A stretch of DNA of 64,000 nucleotides, from assembly GCF_000420625.1 (NCBI RefSeq), contig NZ_ATVH01000014.1:62001-126000 (forward strand), in the 5' to 3' direction. Within the stretch, counting starts at the first letter, position 1; each line of letters opens with the position of its first letter. Below are positions 8,309-16,218 of this stretch, piece by piece. Position numbers and translations under genes: made by a program. Origin of the DNA: Fodinicurvata sediminis DSM 21159. GTDB taxonomy: Bacteria > Pseudomonadota > Alphaproteobacteria > Kiloniellales > DSM-21159. The notes under the pieces are model-generated. The model ran no database searches. It saw nothing but the letters and a program-made list of their open reading frames with translations, and was not told the origin of the DNA.

Positions 8309-9328
8309 CTACAGCCTCTCCAGATACGGCAGGTCCTCGGCGCTGAAGGTTCGGCGAATGGCCTCCACGCGGGCGACGGCCCGTTCCTGGGAGACCTGGA
8401 GATGCCGCCTCAGCGACTCTGCCGCAGCGTTGATCTCGTTGCGCTCCAGATGGCCCACCACCTCGAGATGCTCGGGCAGGAATGGCTCGGCCGCGAACAG
8501 CCGCGGCGTCCAGCGATAAAGGAAGCGATGGGCGACCAGAAGCGACTGCGGTTGCGTGATTGCCTGCATCAGGGCCTGGTTCCCGCAGAGTGAGAGGAAC
8601 TTGACGTGCAGGTCTTCCTCAAGCTGGTCGAGCACCGCGCCGTCCTGTTCGTTCCGCGCGGCCGCCTGTTCGAGGTTCCCTTTCATCGCCCCGATTATGG
8701 CCGCCGAGGCATTGGGCGCCGCCTTGGCCAAGGCCACCGGTTCCAGGATCGCCCGCAGTTCGTACAGTTCGGAAATGTGTTCGGGCGTCAGCGCCGGTGC
8801 CACCCAGCGCGAGCGTTCGTCCTTGCGCACTAGGCCGCGTTGCTGAAGGCGGGCCAGGACATCCCGGGCCACGGTGCGGCTGACGGCATAGTATTGCGCC
8901 AGCTTGGCCTCGTTAACCCGCCACCCGGCAAAGGAGATGCGCGCGATGATCTCGTCCTCGACCTCGCCATAAATCCTTTCCCAACTGGGCATGGATTGCA
9001 GGCGTGTGTCCTGCGGCGCAGGGGTGGCCTCGTCTCCAGGAGCGCTGTCTTCAGCAGAAAGGGGCAGCACGCGGTATCCGCGCCCCTTCTCCCGGCGCAA
9101 GAACCCCGTGTCTTCCAGCGTGGCCAGGGCCCGCCTTGCAGGCGCGCGGCTGATCCCGAAACGCTCGGCCACCGCAAGCTCGGTCAGGAAACTGTCGGCG
9201 ACTATCGTGCCATCGCGCATCTGGGCGACCAGAAGTTCGGCGGCACGTTCGTACAGGCGTGGGGCCGTCCCCGAACGCGGGGCCTCCCCATGCAAGGCTG
9301 CACCTGCCGGAGTGTCTTCGCTGGTCAT
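8309..9328 (-). CDS. GntR-family (FCD) regulator with two winged-helix domains
   Basis: A 339-residue protein, longer than the usual 220-250 residues of FCD-type GntR regulators. Residues about 24-90 are one winged helix (LAVAERFGISRAPARRALAT). Residues about 115-178 are a second (EAKLAQYYAVSRTVARDVLA). An FCD ligand-binding domain follows, with LYELRAILEPVALAKAA, EEDLHVKFLSLCGN and LRRHLQVSQERAVARVEA. FCD domains usually bind a sugar acid or other carboxylate through metal-liganding His/Asp residues. It is downstream of, and on the same strand as, the SDR at 9380-10153, so it probably regulates its own operon and the divergent SDR/Ldh/TRAP genes. Confidence 0.88.
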   Translation of the reverse strand: MTSEDTPAGAALHGEAPRSGTAPRLYERAAELLVAQMRDGTIVADSFLTELAVAERFGISRAPARRALATLEDTGFLRREKGRGYRVLPLSAEDSAPGDEATPAPQDTRLQSMPSWERIYGEVEDEIIARISFAGWRVNEAKLAQYYAVSRTVARDVLARLQQRGLVRKDERSRWVAPALTPEHISELYELRAILEPVALAKAAPNASAAIIGAMKGNLEQAAARNEQDGAVLDQLEEDLHVKFLSLCGNQALMQAITQPQSLLVAHRFLYRWTPRLFAAEPFLPEHLEVVGHLERNEINAAAESLRRHLQVSQERAVARVEAIRRTFSAEDLPYLERL

Positions 9329-9379
9329 GCTGTCGTTCTCCGTTCGTCCCAGCCAATCTTGCCGACAGCACGGACGGCG

Positions 9380-10153
9380 TCAAATGCCGGAAGAAAGATA
9401 GCCTCCATCGACACGCAACGTCGCTCCGCTGACGAAGCCGGACGCATCCGAGGCCAGGTACACGGCGGCCCCGGCCAGTTCGTCCACTTCGCCCATGCGT
9501 TTCATGGCATTGCGCGAGCGTGCTTCGGCCTTGCGCGTCTCGCTCATGCGATCACGGTTCAACTCCGTCAGGAAGAATCCCGGTGCGATGGCGTTCACGC
9601 GCACGCCCTGCTCGCCCCACTCGGCGGCCAGGGTCTGGGTCACGCCGGCCACGCCCCATTTGCTGGCGGAATAGGCAACCGCGTTGGCCCAGCCGGTGTG
9701 AGACGCCAGCGAGGTGATGTTGATGATCCGGCCCGCACCGCGCTGGACCATATGCTTGCCAAAGGCGGTGCAGGCGAAGAAGACGCTCTTCAGGTTGGTG
9801 TCGAGAATCGTGTCGTATTCCTCTTCGCTCAGCTCCAGGGCCGGCTTGATCGCAGTCGTCCCCTGGCAGTTGACCAGGATGTCTACCGGGCCGTGATCGA
9901 CCTCGATTTGGTCGGCCAGCGCCTTCAGGTCATCCGGTGCCCGCGCATCCACCGGATAGCTGTGGGCTGAGGCGCCCTCATGGCTCAACTCATTCACCGC
10001 GCGTTCAAGCTTTTCGCGGCTGCGGCCCGCCAGGATCACCCTGGCCCCGGAGGCCTGGAACGCTTGTGCGATGGCCAGGCCAATGGCACCGGCCCCACCG
10101 ATAACCACGGCATTGCGGCCCGATAGAGAAAATGAATTGGGATCGAAGCGCAT
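9380..10153 (-). CDS. SDR family oxidoreductase (gluconate 5-dehydrogenase-like)
   Basis: A 257-residue classical short-chain dehydrogenase. It has a Rossmann motif GGAGAIGLAIAQAF, an NCQG motif in place of NNAG, catalytic Ser in IINITSLASH, and Tyr/Lys in AYSASKWG. The C-terminal APGFFLTELNRDR and ASGFVSGATLRVDGGYL closely follow the gluconate 5-dehydrogenase/KduD branch, so a polyol or sugar-acid hydroxyl is the likely site of oxidation. It is divergent from the second SDR, and the GntR gene lies 51 bases downstream on the same strand. Confidence 0.88.
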   Translation of the reverse strand: MRFDPNSFSLSGRNAVVIGGAGAIGLAIAQAFQASGARVILAGRSREKLERAVNELSHEGASAHSYPVDARAPDDLKALADQIEVDHGPVDILVNCQGTTAIKPALELSEEEYDTILDTNLKSVFFACTAFGKHMVQRGAGRIINITSLASHTGWANAVAYSASKWGVAGVTQTLAAEWGEQGVRVNAIAPGFFLTELNRDRMSETRKAEARSRNAMKRMGEVDELAGAAVYLASDASGFVSGATLRVDGGYLSSGI

Positions 10154-10204
10154 CGTCTGCCCCCTTTCAGGTTGATCTTACCCATTGCGTCGCCTGTCTA
10201 CAAA

Positions 10205-10218
10205 TGTATAGTGTACAC
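10205..10218. promoter_or_regulatory. Candidate GntR operator between divergent SDR genes
   Basis: TGTA-TAGTG-TACA (10205-10217) overlaps the perfect palindrome GTGTACAC (10211-10218). Both sit in the 93-base gap between the divergent dehydrogenase genes. FCD-type GntR proteins typically recognise short TGT/ACA-containing palindromes, so this is the best operator candidate for the regulator at 8309-9328. Assignment is by symmetry and position only. Confidence 0.4.
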
Positions 10219-10246
10219 AAAAAACATGTGGCAACAGGGAAACGTC

Positions 10247-10990
10247 ATGACGGATCGTCTCAAGAACAAGTGCGCCTTCGTCACCGGTGCCGGCCAGGGC
10301 ATCGGCCGGGCCATCGCCCTGGCCTTTGCCGAAGAGGGTGCCCAGGTCATTGCGGCAAGCCGCACACACGAAAAGATGGCTGACCTGCCCCAGATTTCAC
10401 CGGCCATCACGCCGGTCGGGCTGGATGTCACGGACAGCCAGCAGATTGCAAAGGCCCTGGAGGACGCAGGGCCCGTCGACATTCTGGTCAACTGCGCCGG
10501 CTGGGTGCATGACGGCACGATCCTGGACTGTTCCGAGGAAGACTGGGCAAACAGCCTGGACCAGAATGCCACCTCTTGCTTTCGGGCCATTCGCGCCGCC
10601 CTACCGGCCATGATCGCGCGCGGCGGAGGCTCGATCATCAATGTTTCCTCGGTGGCCTCGTCGGTGACAGGTGTCGCGCGCCGCGCCGCCTATGGCGCCA
10701 GCAAGGCGGCGGTCATCGGCCTGACGAAGGCGGTGGCCCGCGACGTGATTCGTGACGGCGTGCGCGTGAACGCGCTCTGCCCCGGCACGACACACTCGCC
10801 CTCGCTGGAATCCCGGATATCCGCCACCGATGATCCGGAGGCGACACGGAAGGCCTTTACCGACCGGCAGCCCATGGGGCGGCTTGGCACGGTGGAGGAG
10901 ATGGCGGCTGCAGCCCTCTATCTGGCCAGTGACGAGTCCGCCTTCACCACCGGCACCGTGATGGTCGTCGATGGAGGACAGACGCTGTGA
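10247..10990 (+). CDS. SDR family oxidoreductase (DHRS6/2-keto-3-deoxy-L-fuconate dehydrogenase-like)
   Basis: A 247-residue short-chain dehydrogenase with TGAGQGIGRAIALAF, VNCAG, INVSSVASS and AYGASKAAV for nucleotide binding and catalysis. LCPGTTHSPSLESRI followed by RQPMGRLGTVEEMAAAALYLASDESAFTTG strongly resembles the DHRS6/BDH2 branch. That branch includes bacterial 2-keto-3-deoxy-L-fuconate dehydrogenase. The ATG at 10247 was chosen because CAGGGA precedes it and the frame upstream runs into the operator. Its TGA overlaps the GTG start of the Ldh-type gene, so the two are translationally coupled. Confidence 0.87.
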   Translation: MTDRLKNKCAFVTGAGQGIGRAIALAFAEEGAQVIAASRTHEKMADLPQISPAITPVGLDVTDSQQIAKALEDAGPVDILVNCAGWVHDGTILDCSEEDWANSLDQNATSCFRAIRAALPAMIARGGGSIINVSSVASSVTGVARRAAYGASKAAVIGLTKAVARDVIRDGVRVNALCPGTTHSPSLESRISATDDPEATRKAFTDRQPMGRLGTVEEMAAAALYLASDESAFTTGTVMVVDGGQTL

Positions 10991-12084
10991 CGGGGATCGA
11001 CGATACTCTGGGCGAGGTGGTTGGGCGCGTCTTGGCGGGAGACCTTGAGCGCTTCTGTCGCGATGTTCTGACTGCCGCCGGCGCCGACAAGGAAACGGTG
11101 GATGCAGCGGCCCGGGCCATGATGCATGGCACCCGGCTGGGGGTCGACAGCCACGGGGTGAGACTGCTCGACCATTACGTTACGGCCCTGACCGGCGGGC
11201 GCGTCAACGTCCGGCCGGACCTGCGCCTCACAAACGAAATGGGCGCAGTGGCGACACTGGACGCGGATAACGCACATGGAGCCTATGCCGCCTATAGCGG
11301 GATGGATCATGCAATACGCCTGGCCGGCACCAACGGGATCGGGGCCGTCGCCATCCGCAACAGCTCTCATTTCGGCCCGGCCGGCGCCTATGCCTTCGCC
11401 GCCGCGAAGGCGGGCATGATCGGGATTGCCATGTGCAACTCCGACAGTTTCGTGCGGCTGCACGACGGGGCCCAACCCTTTCACGGCACCAACCCCCTGG
11501 CCTGCGCCGTCCCGGCCAACGGTGGCTCACCCTGGCTGCTCGACATGGCCACCAGTGCCATCACCTACAATCGCATCCAGCTGTTCAAGAGCCTAGGCCA
11601 GGACCTGCCGCAGGGCACGGCCTCCGATGCCGAGGGCCAGGACACCCAGGACGCAGAGAACGCCAGCATGCTGGCTCCGCTCGGCGGCAGTTTCGGCTTC
11701 AAGGGCGCCGGCCTTGCGGGCCTGGTGGAGATCTTCAGCGCCGTCCTGACGGGCATGCAGCTCAGCTTCGACATTGCCCCCATGGCCGGTCCCGATTTTT
11801 CCACACCGCGCGGCCTCGGCGCCTTCGTCCTGGCGATCAAGCCGGACGCCTTCGTCGACCAGGCAACCTTCGAGGCGGGGATGGCCCGATATCTGGAGCA
11901 GCTGCGCGCCTCTCCCGCACGCAATGGGGCCCGGGTCATGGCACCCGGGGATCGCGAATGGCAGGAAGTCGACCGCCGGGCCAGGAACGGCGTTCCGCTC
12001 GACCCGGCAACGAAGGCGGCCTTCATGCGCCTATCCGAGAATTTCGGCATTGCGATGCCGCAAGAGGTGGCGGCGGAAGCCTGA
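10987..12084 (+). CDS. Ldh family (malate/L-lactate/L-sulfolactate dehydrogenase type) oxidoreductase
   Basis: A 365-residue member of the non-Rossmann malate/lactate dehydrogenase family, which reduces or oxidises 2-hydroxy/2-keto acids (and some imino acids) with NAD(P). Family marks are GVDSHGVRLLDHYVTAL near the N-terminus, IRNSSHFGPAGAYAF, LLDMATSAITYNRI and PLGGSFGFKGAGLAGLVEIF. It starts with GTG at 10987, overlapping the TGA of the SDR. Together with two SDRs and a TRAP system it suggests conversion of a hydroxy acid or polyol, but the substrate is not determined. Confidence 0.9.
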   Translation: MTGIDDTLGEVVGRVLAGDLERFCRDVLTAAGADKETVDAAARAMMHGTRLGVDSHGVRLLDHYVTALTGGRVNVRPDLRLTNEMGAVATLDADNAHGAYAAYSGMDHAIRLAGTNGIGAVAIRNSSHFGPAGAYAFAAAKAGMIGIAMCNSDSFVRLHDGAQPFHGTNPLACAVPANGGSPWLLDMATSAITYNRIQLFKSLGQDLPQGTASDAEGQDTQDAENASMLAPLGGSFGFKGAGLAGLVEIFSAVLTGMQLSFDIAPMAGPDFSTPRGLGAFVLAIKPDAFVDQATFEAGMARYLEQLRASPARNGARVMAPGDREWQEVDRRARNGVPLDPATKAAFMRLSENFGIAMPQEVAAEA

Positions 12085-12152
12085 ACCACCCCGGTTCAAC
12101 CGGCACTGTCGCCAGATAACAAGAAGAGAGGACAGAAAAGGAGGAAATGGAG

Positions 12153-13142
12153 ATGAAAACGCTTTTCAAAGGTCTATCGACGCTCTGCGCCGCCGCGGCG
12201 GTCACCATGACGTTTTCGGCCGCCCAGGCACAGGACGAATACACCCTGCGCTTCAATCACGTACTGGGGCCAAGCGAGCCCTTCCACGAAGGGTTCCTGG
12301 ACTGGGCCGAACGGGTCGAGGAACGCACAGACGGCGGCCTGACAATCGAGGTCTTCCATAGTGCTCAGTTGGGAGTGGAAGAGGATATCATCGAGCAGAT
12401 CCGCCAAGGGGCAAACATCGGCCAGAACACCGATGCCGCGCGCCTTGGCAACTACGTACCGGGAATTGCCGTGGTCAACGGGCCCTACTTCCTGGACTCG
12501 ATGGAACAGGCTTTCGCACTTGCCGACTCGCCCACCATGCAGGAGTGGCAGCAGGAGCTCGCTGACGAGCACGGTCTGAAGGTCGTCTGCTTCGACTGGG
12601 TGCAAGGTTTCCGGCACTTCTTTACCAACGAGCCGATCAAGACGCCTGAGGATCTCGACGGGCTGCGCGTCCGTACGCCCCCGGCACCGATCTGGCAGGA
12701 ATCGATCCGGGCCCTGGGTGCGGAACCGACGGCCATGAACTTCACGGACATCTATCCCGGCCTGCAGCAGCGCGCCGTGGACGGGGCCGAGCTGGTCTAT
12801 CCCAACATCACCGCGGCCGACCTGAACGAGGTTCTCAGCCATGCCAACGAAACGGGGCATATCCTGCTGGTGAACTTCCAGGTGGTCAGCTCCCAGTGGT
12901 TCAATGACCTGCCGGAGGACTACCAGACCGCCCTGGTCGAAGAATGCCGCACAGCCGGTCAGGAAACCTCAAAGGTGGTGAAGCAAGCCGTCGAGGAGGC
13001 CAAGGCCGAGGTCATCGATCGCGGCATGACCATTGTCGAGGATGTCGACATGGAAGCCTTCCGCGAAGCCGGCAACCAGGCCTATGAAGAGCTCGATCTG
13101 ATCGAGGCCCGCGACAAGGTCCAGAGCGAGCTTTCAGACTGA
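12153..13142 (+). CDS. TRAP transporter substrate-binding protein (DctP family)
   Basis: A 329-residue periplasmic binding protein with a signal peptide ending SAAQA before QDEYTLRF. The DctP core is visible: LGVEEDIIEQIRQGA, GLRVRTPPAPIW with the arginine that grips the ligand carboxylate, and FTDIYPGLQQRAVDGAE. ATG 12153 is preferred over ATG 12147 because AAAGGAGG sits 8 bases before it. It lies 68 bases after the Ldh gene and is followed by the matching DctQ and DctM genes. The ligand is probably an organic acid. Confidence 0.93.
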   Translation: MKTLFKGLSTLCAAAAVTMTFSAAQAQDEYTLRFNHVLGPSEPFHEGFLDWAERVEERTDGGLTIEVFHSAQLGVEEDIIEQIRQGANIGQNTDAARLGNYVPGIAVVNGPYFLDSMEQAFALADSPTMQEWQQELADEHGLKVVCFDWVQGFRHFFTNEPIKTPEDLDGLRVRTPPAPIWQESIRALGAEPTAMNFTDIYPGLQQRAVDGAELVYPNITAADLNEVLSHANETGHILLVNFQVVSSQWFNDLPEDYQTALVEECRTAGQETSKVVKQAVEEAKAEVIDRGMTIVEDVDMEAFREAGNQAYEELDLIEARDKVQSELSD

Positions 13143-13187
13143 TCGCGCCTGGCAACAAGAACCTGAGTTCCGGCGAGGAGGACTGGC

Positions 13188-13688
13188 ATGCGAACCATCT
13201 ATGACTGGATGCTGCGCATCGAGGCGATCCTCGCCGGAACTTTCCTGCTCATCATGGTGGCCATGATCTTTCTGGGCGGTGTCGCCCGCATGCTTGGCCA
13301 TCCGCTCAACTGGACAATCGACCTGGCCACCTGCTCCTTTGCCTGGGGCTGCTTCCTTTGTGCCGACATTGCCTGGCGGCGGGATACACTGATCTCGATC
13401 GATTTCCTGTCAAGCCGGCTGCCCCCGCGCCTGTCACGAGCGATACATTACCTGAACCATGTCGTCATCGCCGGTTTCCTGGTCTATGTGATCTTTGCTG
13501 GCGCCTGGCTGTCCTGGGTCAGTCGGGCGCGCAGCTTCCAGGGCATTCCCGGCGTCAGCTATTCCTGGGTGACCGCAAGCATCGTGGTGGGAGGGTTGCT
13601 GCTTCTGCTCACGACCCTGCTGAAGATTGCGCGTTCCCTGCGTGAGGACGAACTGCTGCCCGGCGACCAGCGACTGCGAGGGAGATAA
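13188..13688 (+). CDS. TRAP transporter small permease (DctQ family)
   Basis: A 166-residue membrane protein with four predicted transmembrane segments. The first spans about residues 13-33, then there is a SFAWGCFLCADIAWRR stretch typical of DctQ, and two segments follow in the C-terminal half. The gene sits between the binding-protein and large-permease genes, with two bases separating it from dctM. It forms the membrane complex with DctM for sodium-driven uptake of the ligand delivered by the DctP protein. Confidence 0.92.
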   Translation: MRTIYDWMLRIEAILAGTFLLIMVAMIFLGGVARMLGHPLNWTIDLATCSFAWGCFLCADIAWRRDTLISIDFLSSRLPPRLSRAIHYLNHVVIAGFLVYVIFAGAWLSWVSRARSFQGIPGVSYSWVTASIVVGGLLLLLTTLLKIARSLREDELLPGDQRLRGR

Positions 13689-13690
13689 CA

Positions 13691-14971
13691 ATGCTGATTG
13701 TCGCCGTCGCCTTTGTCGTCTTCCTGCTTCTGGGCATGCCCATCGTCTTTGCCATCGGCATTTCCGGTGCGCTCTATTTCATTCAGAACCCGGAACTGCC
13801 CTTTACCATTCCGGTGCAGGTCACGGTCTCGCAGACCCAGAATTTCGCTTTGCTTGCCATTCCGCTGTTCATCATGGCGGGCAACCTGATGAACCGGTCG
13901 GGAATCACCGACCGCCTGCTTGATCTGGCTTCGGTCATGACGGGACACCTCAAAGGCGGCCTGGCCCAGGTTTCGGTTGCGCTTTCCGCACTGATGGGAG
14001 GCGTTTCGGGATCGGCCATCGGCGATGCAGCCATGCAGGCGCGCATGCTCGGCAGCGGCATGGTGGAACGCGGCTTCAGCCGCGGCTTTGCCGGTGGCGT
14101 GCTGTCCTATGGCGCCGTCCTGACCCCGATCATCCCGCCCGGAATCGGCATGATCCTCTATGGCACGATCGGCCAGGTCTCGATCGGCCGGCTGTTCGCC
14201 GCCGGTTTCCTGCCGGCCTTCCTGTTGTGGCTGGCGCTGGGTCTCGCCATCCGGATTACGGCCGGCCGCCGCGGCTATCAGCCGGAACGGAAGAAAGCGG
14301 CCAGCGCGCCAGAGATCGGTCGTGCCGCCATCGCCAGCATCTGGGCGATCCTCTTTCCGGTCTTCCTCCTGCTGGGATTGCGCATGGGCGTATTCACGCC
14401 CTCGGAGATCGGTGCCTTTGCCGTCCTCTATGCGCTGTTCATCGGCATTCTGGTCTACCGGAAAATGAAGGCGAAGGATTTCCTCGAGGGGTTGGACGCA
14501 ACACTCGCCGATGTCGGCTCCATCATGTTCCTGATCGCACTCTCGGCGATCTTCAGCTACGGCATCGTGATGGACCAGGTGCCCCTGGCGGTCTCGGGTG
14601 TGATCACCGGGCTGACGGAGAATCTCTACGGCGTCATGATCCTGGTAGCGCTTTCGGTGCTTGTTGTCGGCTTCTTTATCGACGCCACCGTGTTGATCAT
14701 CATGCTCACTCCGATCTTCCTGCCGTTGATCGAGCAGCTTGGCGGCAACCCGGTGCATTTCGGGATCGTGTTCATCTTGGCTGCAACCATCGGCAATTTC
14801 ACGCCACCTGTCGGAGCAGCAATGTATGCGGTCTGCTCCATCATGAAATGTCCCGTGGCAGAATACACCCGGGAGTCGATCCCGCTCTTCCTGGCGGTCT
14901 CGCTTGTCACGCTTCTCCTGATCTTCCTGCCCGGTGTCGTCCTGTTCCTGCCCAGGCTCATTTTTGGATAA
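13691..14971 (+). CDS. TRAP transporter large permease (DctM family)
   Basis: A 426-residue, very hydrophobic protein of usual DctM length with about 12 membrane segments. Family signatures include LLAIPLFIMAGNLMNRSGI, MGGVSGSAIGDAA, TPIIPPGIGMILYG and the C-terminal GNFTPPVGAAMYAVCSI. It is the ion-coupled translocation subunit. It closes the operon, and a convergent NTF2-like gene ends 31 bases downstream. No clear terminator hairpin is seen in that short gap. Confidence 0.95.
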   Translation: MLIVAVAFVVFLLLGMPIVFAIGISGALYFIQNPELPFTIPVQVTVSQTQNFALLAIPLFIMAGNLMNRSGITDRLLDLASVMTGHLKGGLAQVSVALSALMGGVSGSAIGDAAMQARMLGSGMVERGFSRGFAGGVLSYGAVLTPIIPPGIGMILYGTIGQVSIGRLFAAGFLPAFLLWLALGLAIRITAGRRGYQPERKKAASAPEIGRAAIASIWAILFPVFLLLGLRMGVFTPSEIGAFAVLYALFIGILVYRKMKAKDFLEGLDATLADVGSIMFLIALSAIFSYGIVMDQVPLAVSGVITGLTENLYGVMILVALSVLVVGFFIDATVLIIMLTPIFLPLIEQLGGNPVHFGIVFILAATIGNFTPPVGAAMYAVCSIMKCPVAEYTRESIPLFLAVSLVTLLLIFLPGVVLFLPRLIFG

Positions 14972-15001
14972 GCAGAGGGATCAGCCTCAGGCTTCCGGAG
15001 A

Positions 15002-15439
15002 TCAGTCCACCTGAAGCCGCCGGCGCACCAGGCGCAGCAGCCCGCCAAGGACAGGCAGGCGTTCATAGAGCTGTCCGGCGGCGTCCCAGTGATCGATATG
15101 CATCTGCACACGCCCATCGTCGGCCAGGAGGATCTCGCTCATACCCTCGATGCACTGCTCGGAACCCTGTTTGCGCCGGTAGATCATGCTCCAGCGCAGG
15201 TAGGCCGCCCTGTCGCTGCAGGCCAGGTCATGCACCTCGAAACGCACGTCGTCCAGCAGGTCGAACATGTGCCGGAAGGCCCGCTCCATAAGCGGCCGTC
15301 CGATGAAGTCGTTGAAGGGGTCGCGGAAATGAACCTCCTTCGTTACGTACCGGTCCAGGTCGGGCAGCGTCTCGGGCGAGAGTGCCTCGAAGTAGGCGGC
15401 ATAGCGCCGGGCCGCCGCCAAGCGATCTTCAGTGTTCAT
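15002..15439 (-). CDS. Nuclear transport factor 2 (NTF2)/SnoaL-like protein
   Basis: A 145-residue cone-fold protein with YAAYFEALSPETLPDLDRYV, HFRDPFNDFIG and the run RWSMIYRRKQGSEQCIEG, which fit NTF2-like proteins. The catalytic role is unknown. Such proteins accompany SDRs, photolyase and CFA-type methyltransferases in singlet-oxygen-response clusters. Its ATG overlaps the upstream SDR stop as ATGA, so it is the last gene of a photolyase-SDR-NTF2 operon. Confidence 0.85.
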   Translation of the reverse strand: MNTEDRLAAARRYAAYFEALSPETLPDLDRYVTKEVHFRDPFNDFIGRPLMERAFRHMFDLLDDVRFEVHDLACSDRAAYLRWSMIYRRKQGSEQCIEGMSEILLADDGRVQMHIDHWDAAGQLYERLPVLGGLLRLVRRRLQVD

Positions 15440-16218
15440 GATGTCTCAGCTTCCGGACGACGCAGCATGCGGGCCGTGACGGCCAGCTTCAGGGGATACG
15501 GCAGGATGCGCAACAGCTTCACCATATAGGTGAAGCGTCGCGGAAAGGTGATCTCGAAGCTGTTCCGCGACAGCCCCTTGTAAAGCGCGCATGCGGCATC
15601 CTCGACGTCCATCAGGAAGGGCATGGGGAAATCGTTCCGGTCGGTAAGCGGCGTGCGCACGAAGCCCGGATTGACCACCTGCACCGTGATGTTGTCCGGC
15701 TTCAGTTCCACACGCAGGGCCTCGCAGAGATTGATCAACCCGGCCTTGGTCATGCCATAGGCCGAGGCCTGGGGCAGACCGGTATATCCGGCCACCGAGG
15801 CCACCACGGCTATGCGCCCGGCCCGACGCGCACGGAAACGTTCGATCAGAACCTCCAGGCAGTGGATGGTGCCCATCAGGTTCAGATCCACAAGCTTGCG
15901 GAAATCCGAAGCCTTGAATTCGTTCGCAGGGGTCGGCTGATGCGTGCCGGCATTAAGGACCGCCTGGTCGACAGGCCCAAGTTCGCTCTCGATCCGCGCC
16001 ACCGTTCGGTTCACGGCCTCCGCGTCGGTCACGTCCAAGGGATAGGCGACAACCCCACCCCGGGCGCCCGCGGCCTCGCTCACCAGACTGTCCAGTTTCT
16101 CGGCAGAGCGGGCCGAGACGGCAACGCTCCAGCCATCGCGCGCCATCTGCAGCGCCAGTTCCCGGCCCAGCCCGCTGCTGGCGCCAGTGATCCAGGCGCA
16201 TTTCGCAGCTTCGCTCAT
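15436..16218 (-). CDS. SDR family NAD(P)-dependent oxidoreductase
   Basis: A 260-residue short-chain dehydrogenase: WITGASSGLGRELALQM for cofactor binding, LNAGTH for the NNAG position, VASVAGYTG for the catalytic Ser and AYGMTKAGLI for Tyr/Lys. A basic C-terminal tail (RRFTYMVKLLRILPYPLK) may be membrane-associated. ATG 16218 is used because AAGGAG lies 7 bases upstream and the ATG overlaps the photolyase TGA by four bases. A GTG two codons earlier lacks proper spacing. It is an SDR of the type found in photo-oxidative-stress clusters, with unknown substrate. Confidence 0.9.
   Translation of the reverse strand: MSEAAKCAWITGASSGLGRELALQMARDGWSVAVSARSAEKLDSLVSEAAGARGGVVAYPLDVTDAEAVNRTVARIESELGPVDQAVLNAGTHQPTPANEFKASDFRKLVDLNLMGTIHCLEVLIERFRARRAGRIAVVASVAGYTGLPQASAYGMTKAGLINLCEALRVELKPDNITVQVVNPGFVRTPLTDRNDFPMPFLMDVEDAACALYKGLSRNSFEITFPRRFTYMVKLLRILPYPLKLAVTARMLRRPEAETS

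Noticed and set aside
13559-14758. A 399-codon minus-strand frame opposite the DctQ/DctM genes
   Set aside because: It is rich in Asp, Gln, His and Arg without domains, opposite clear membrane-protein genes. It is a shadow frame.
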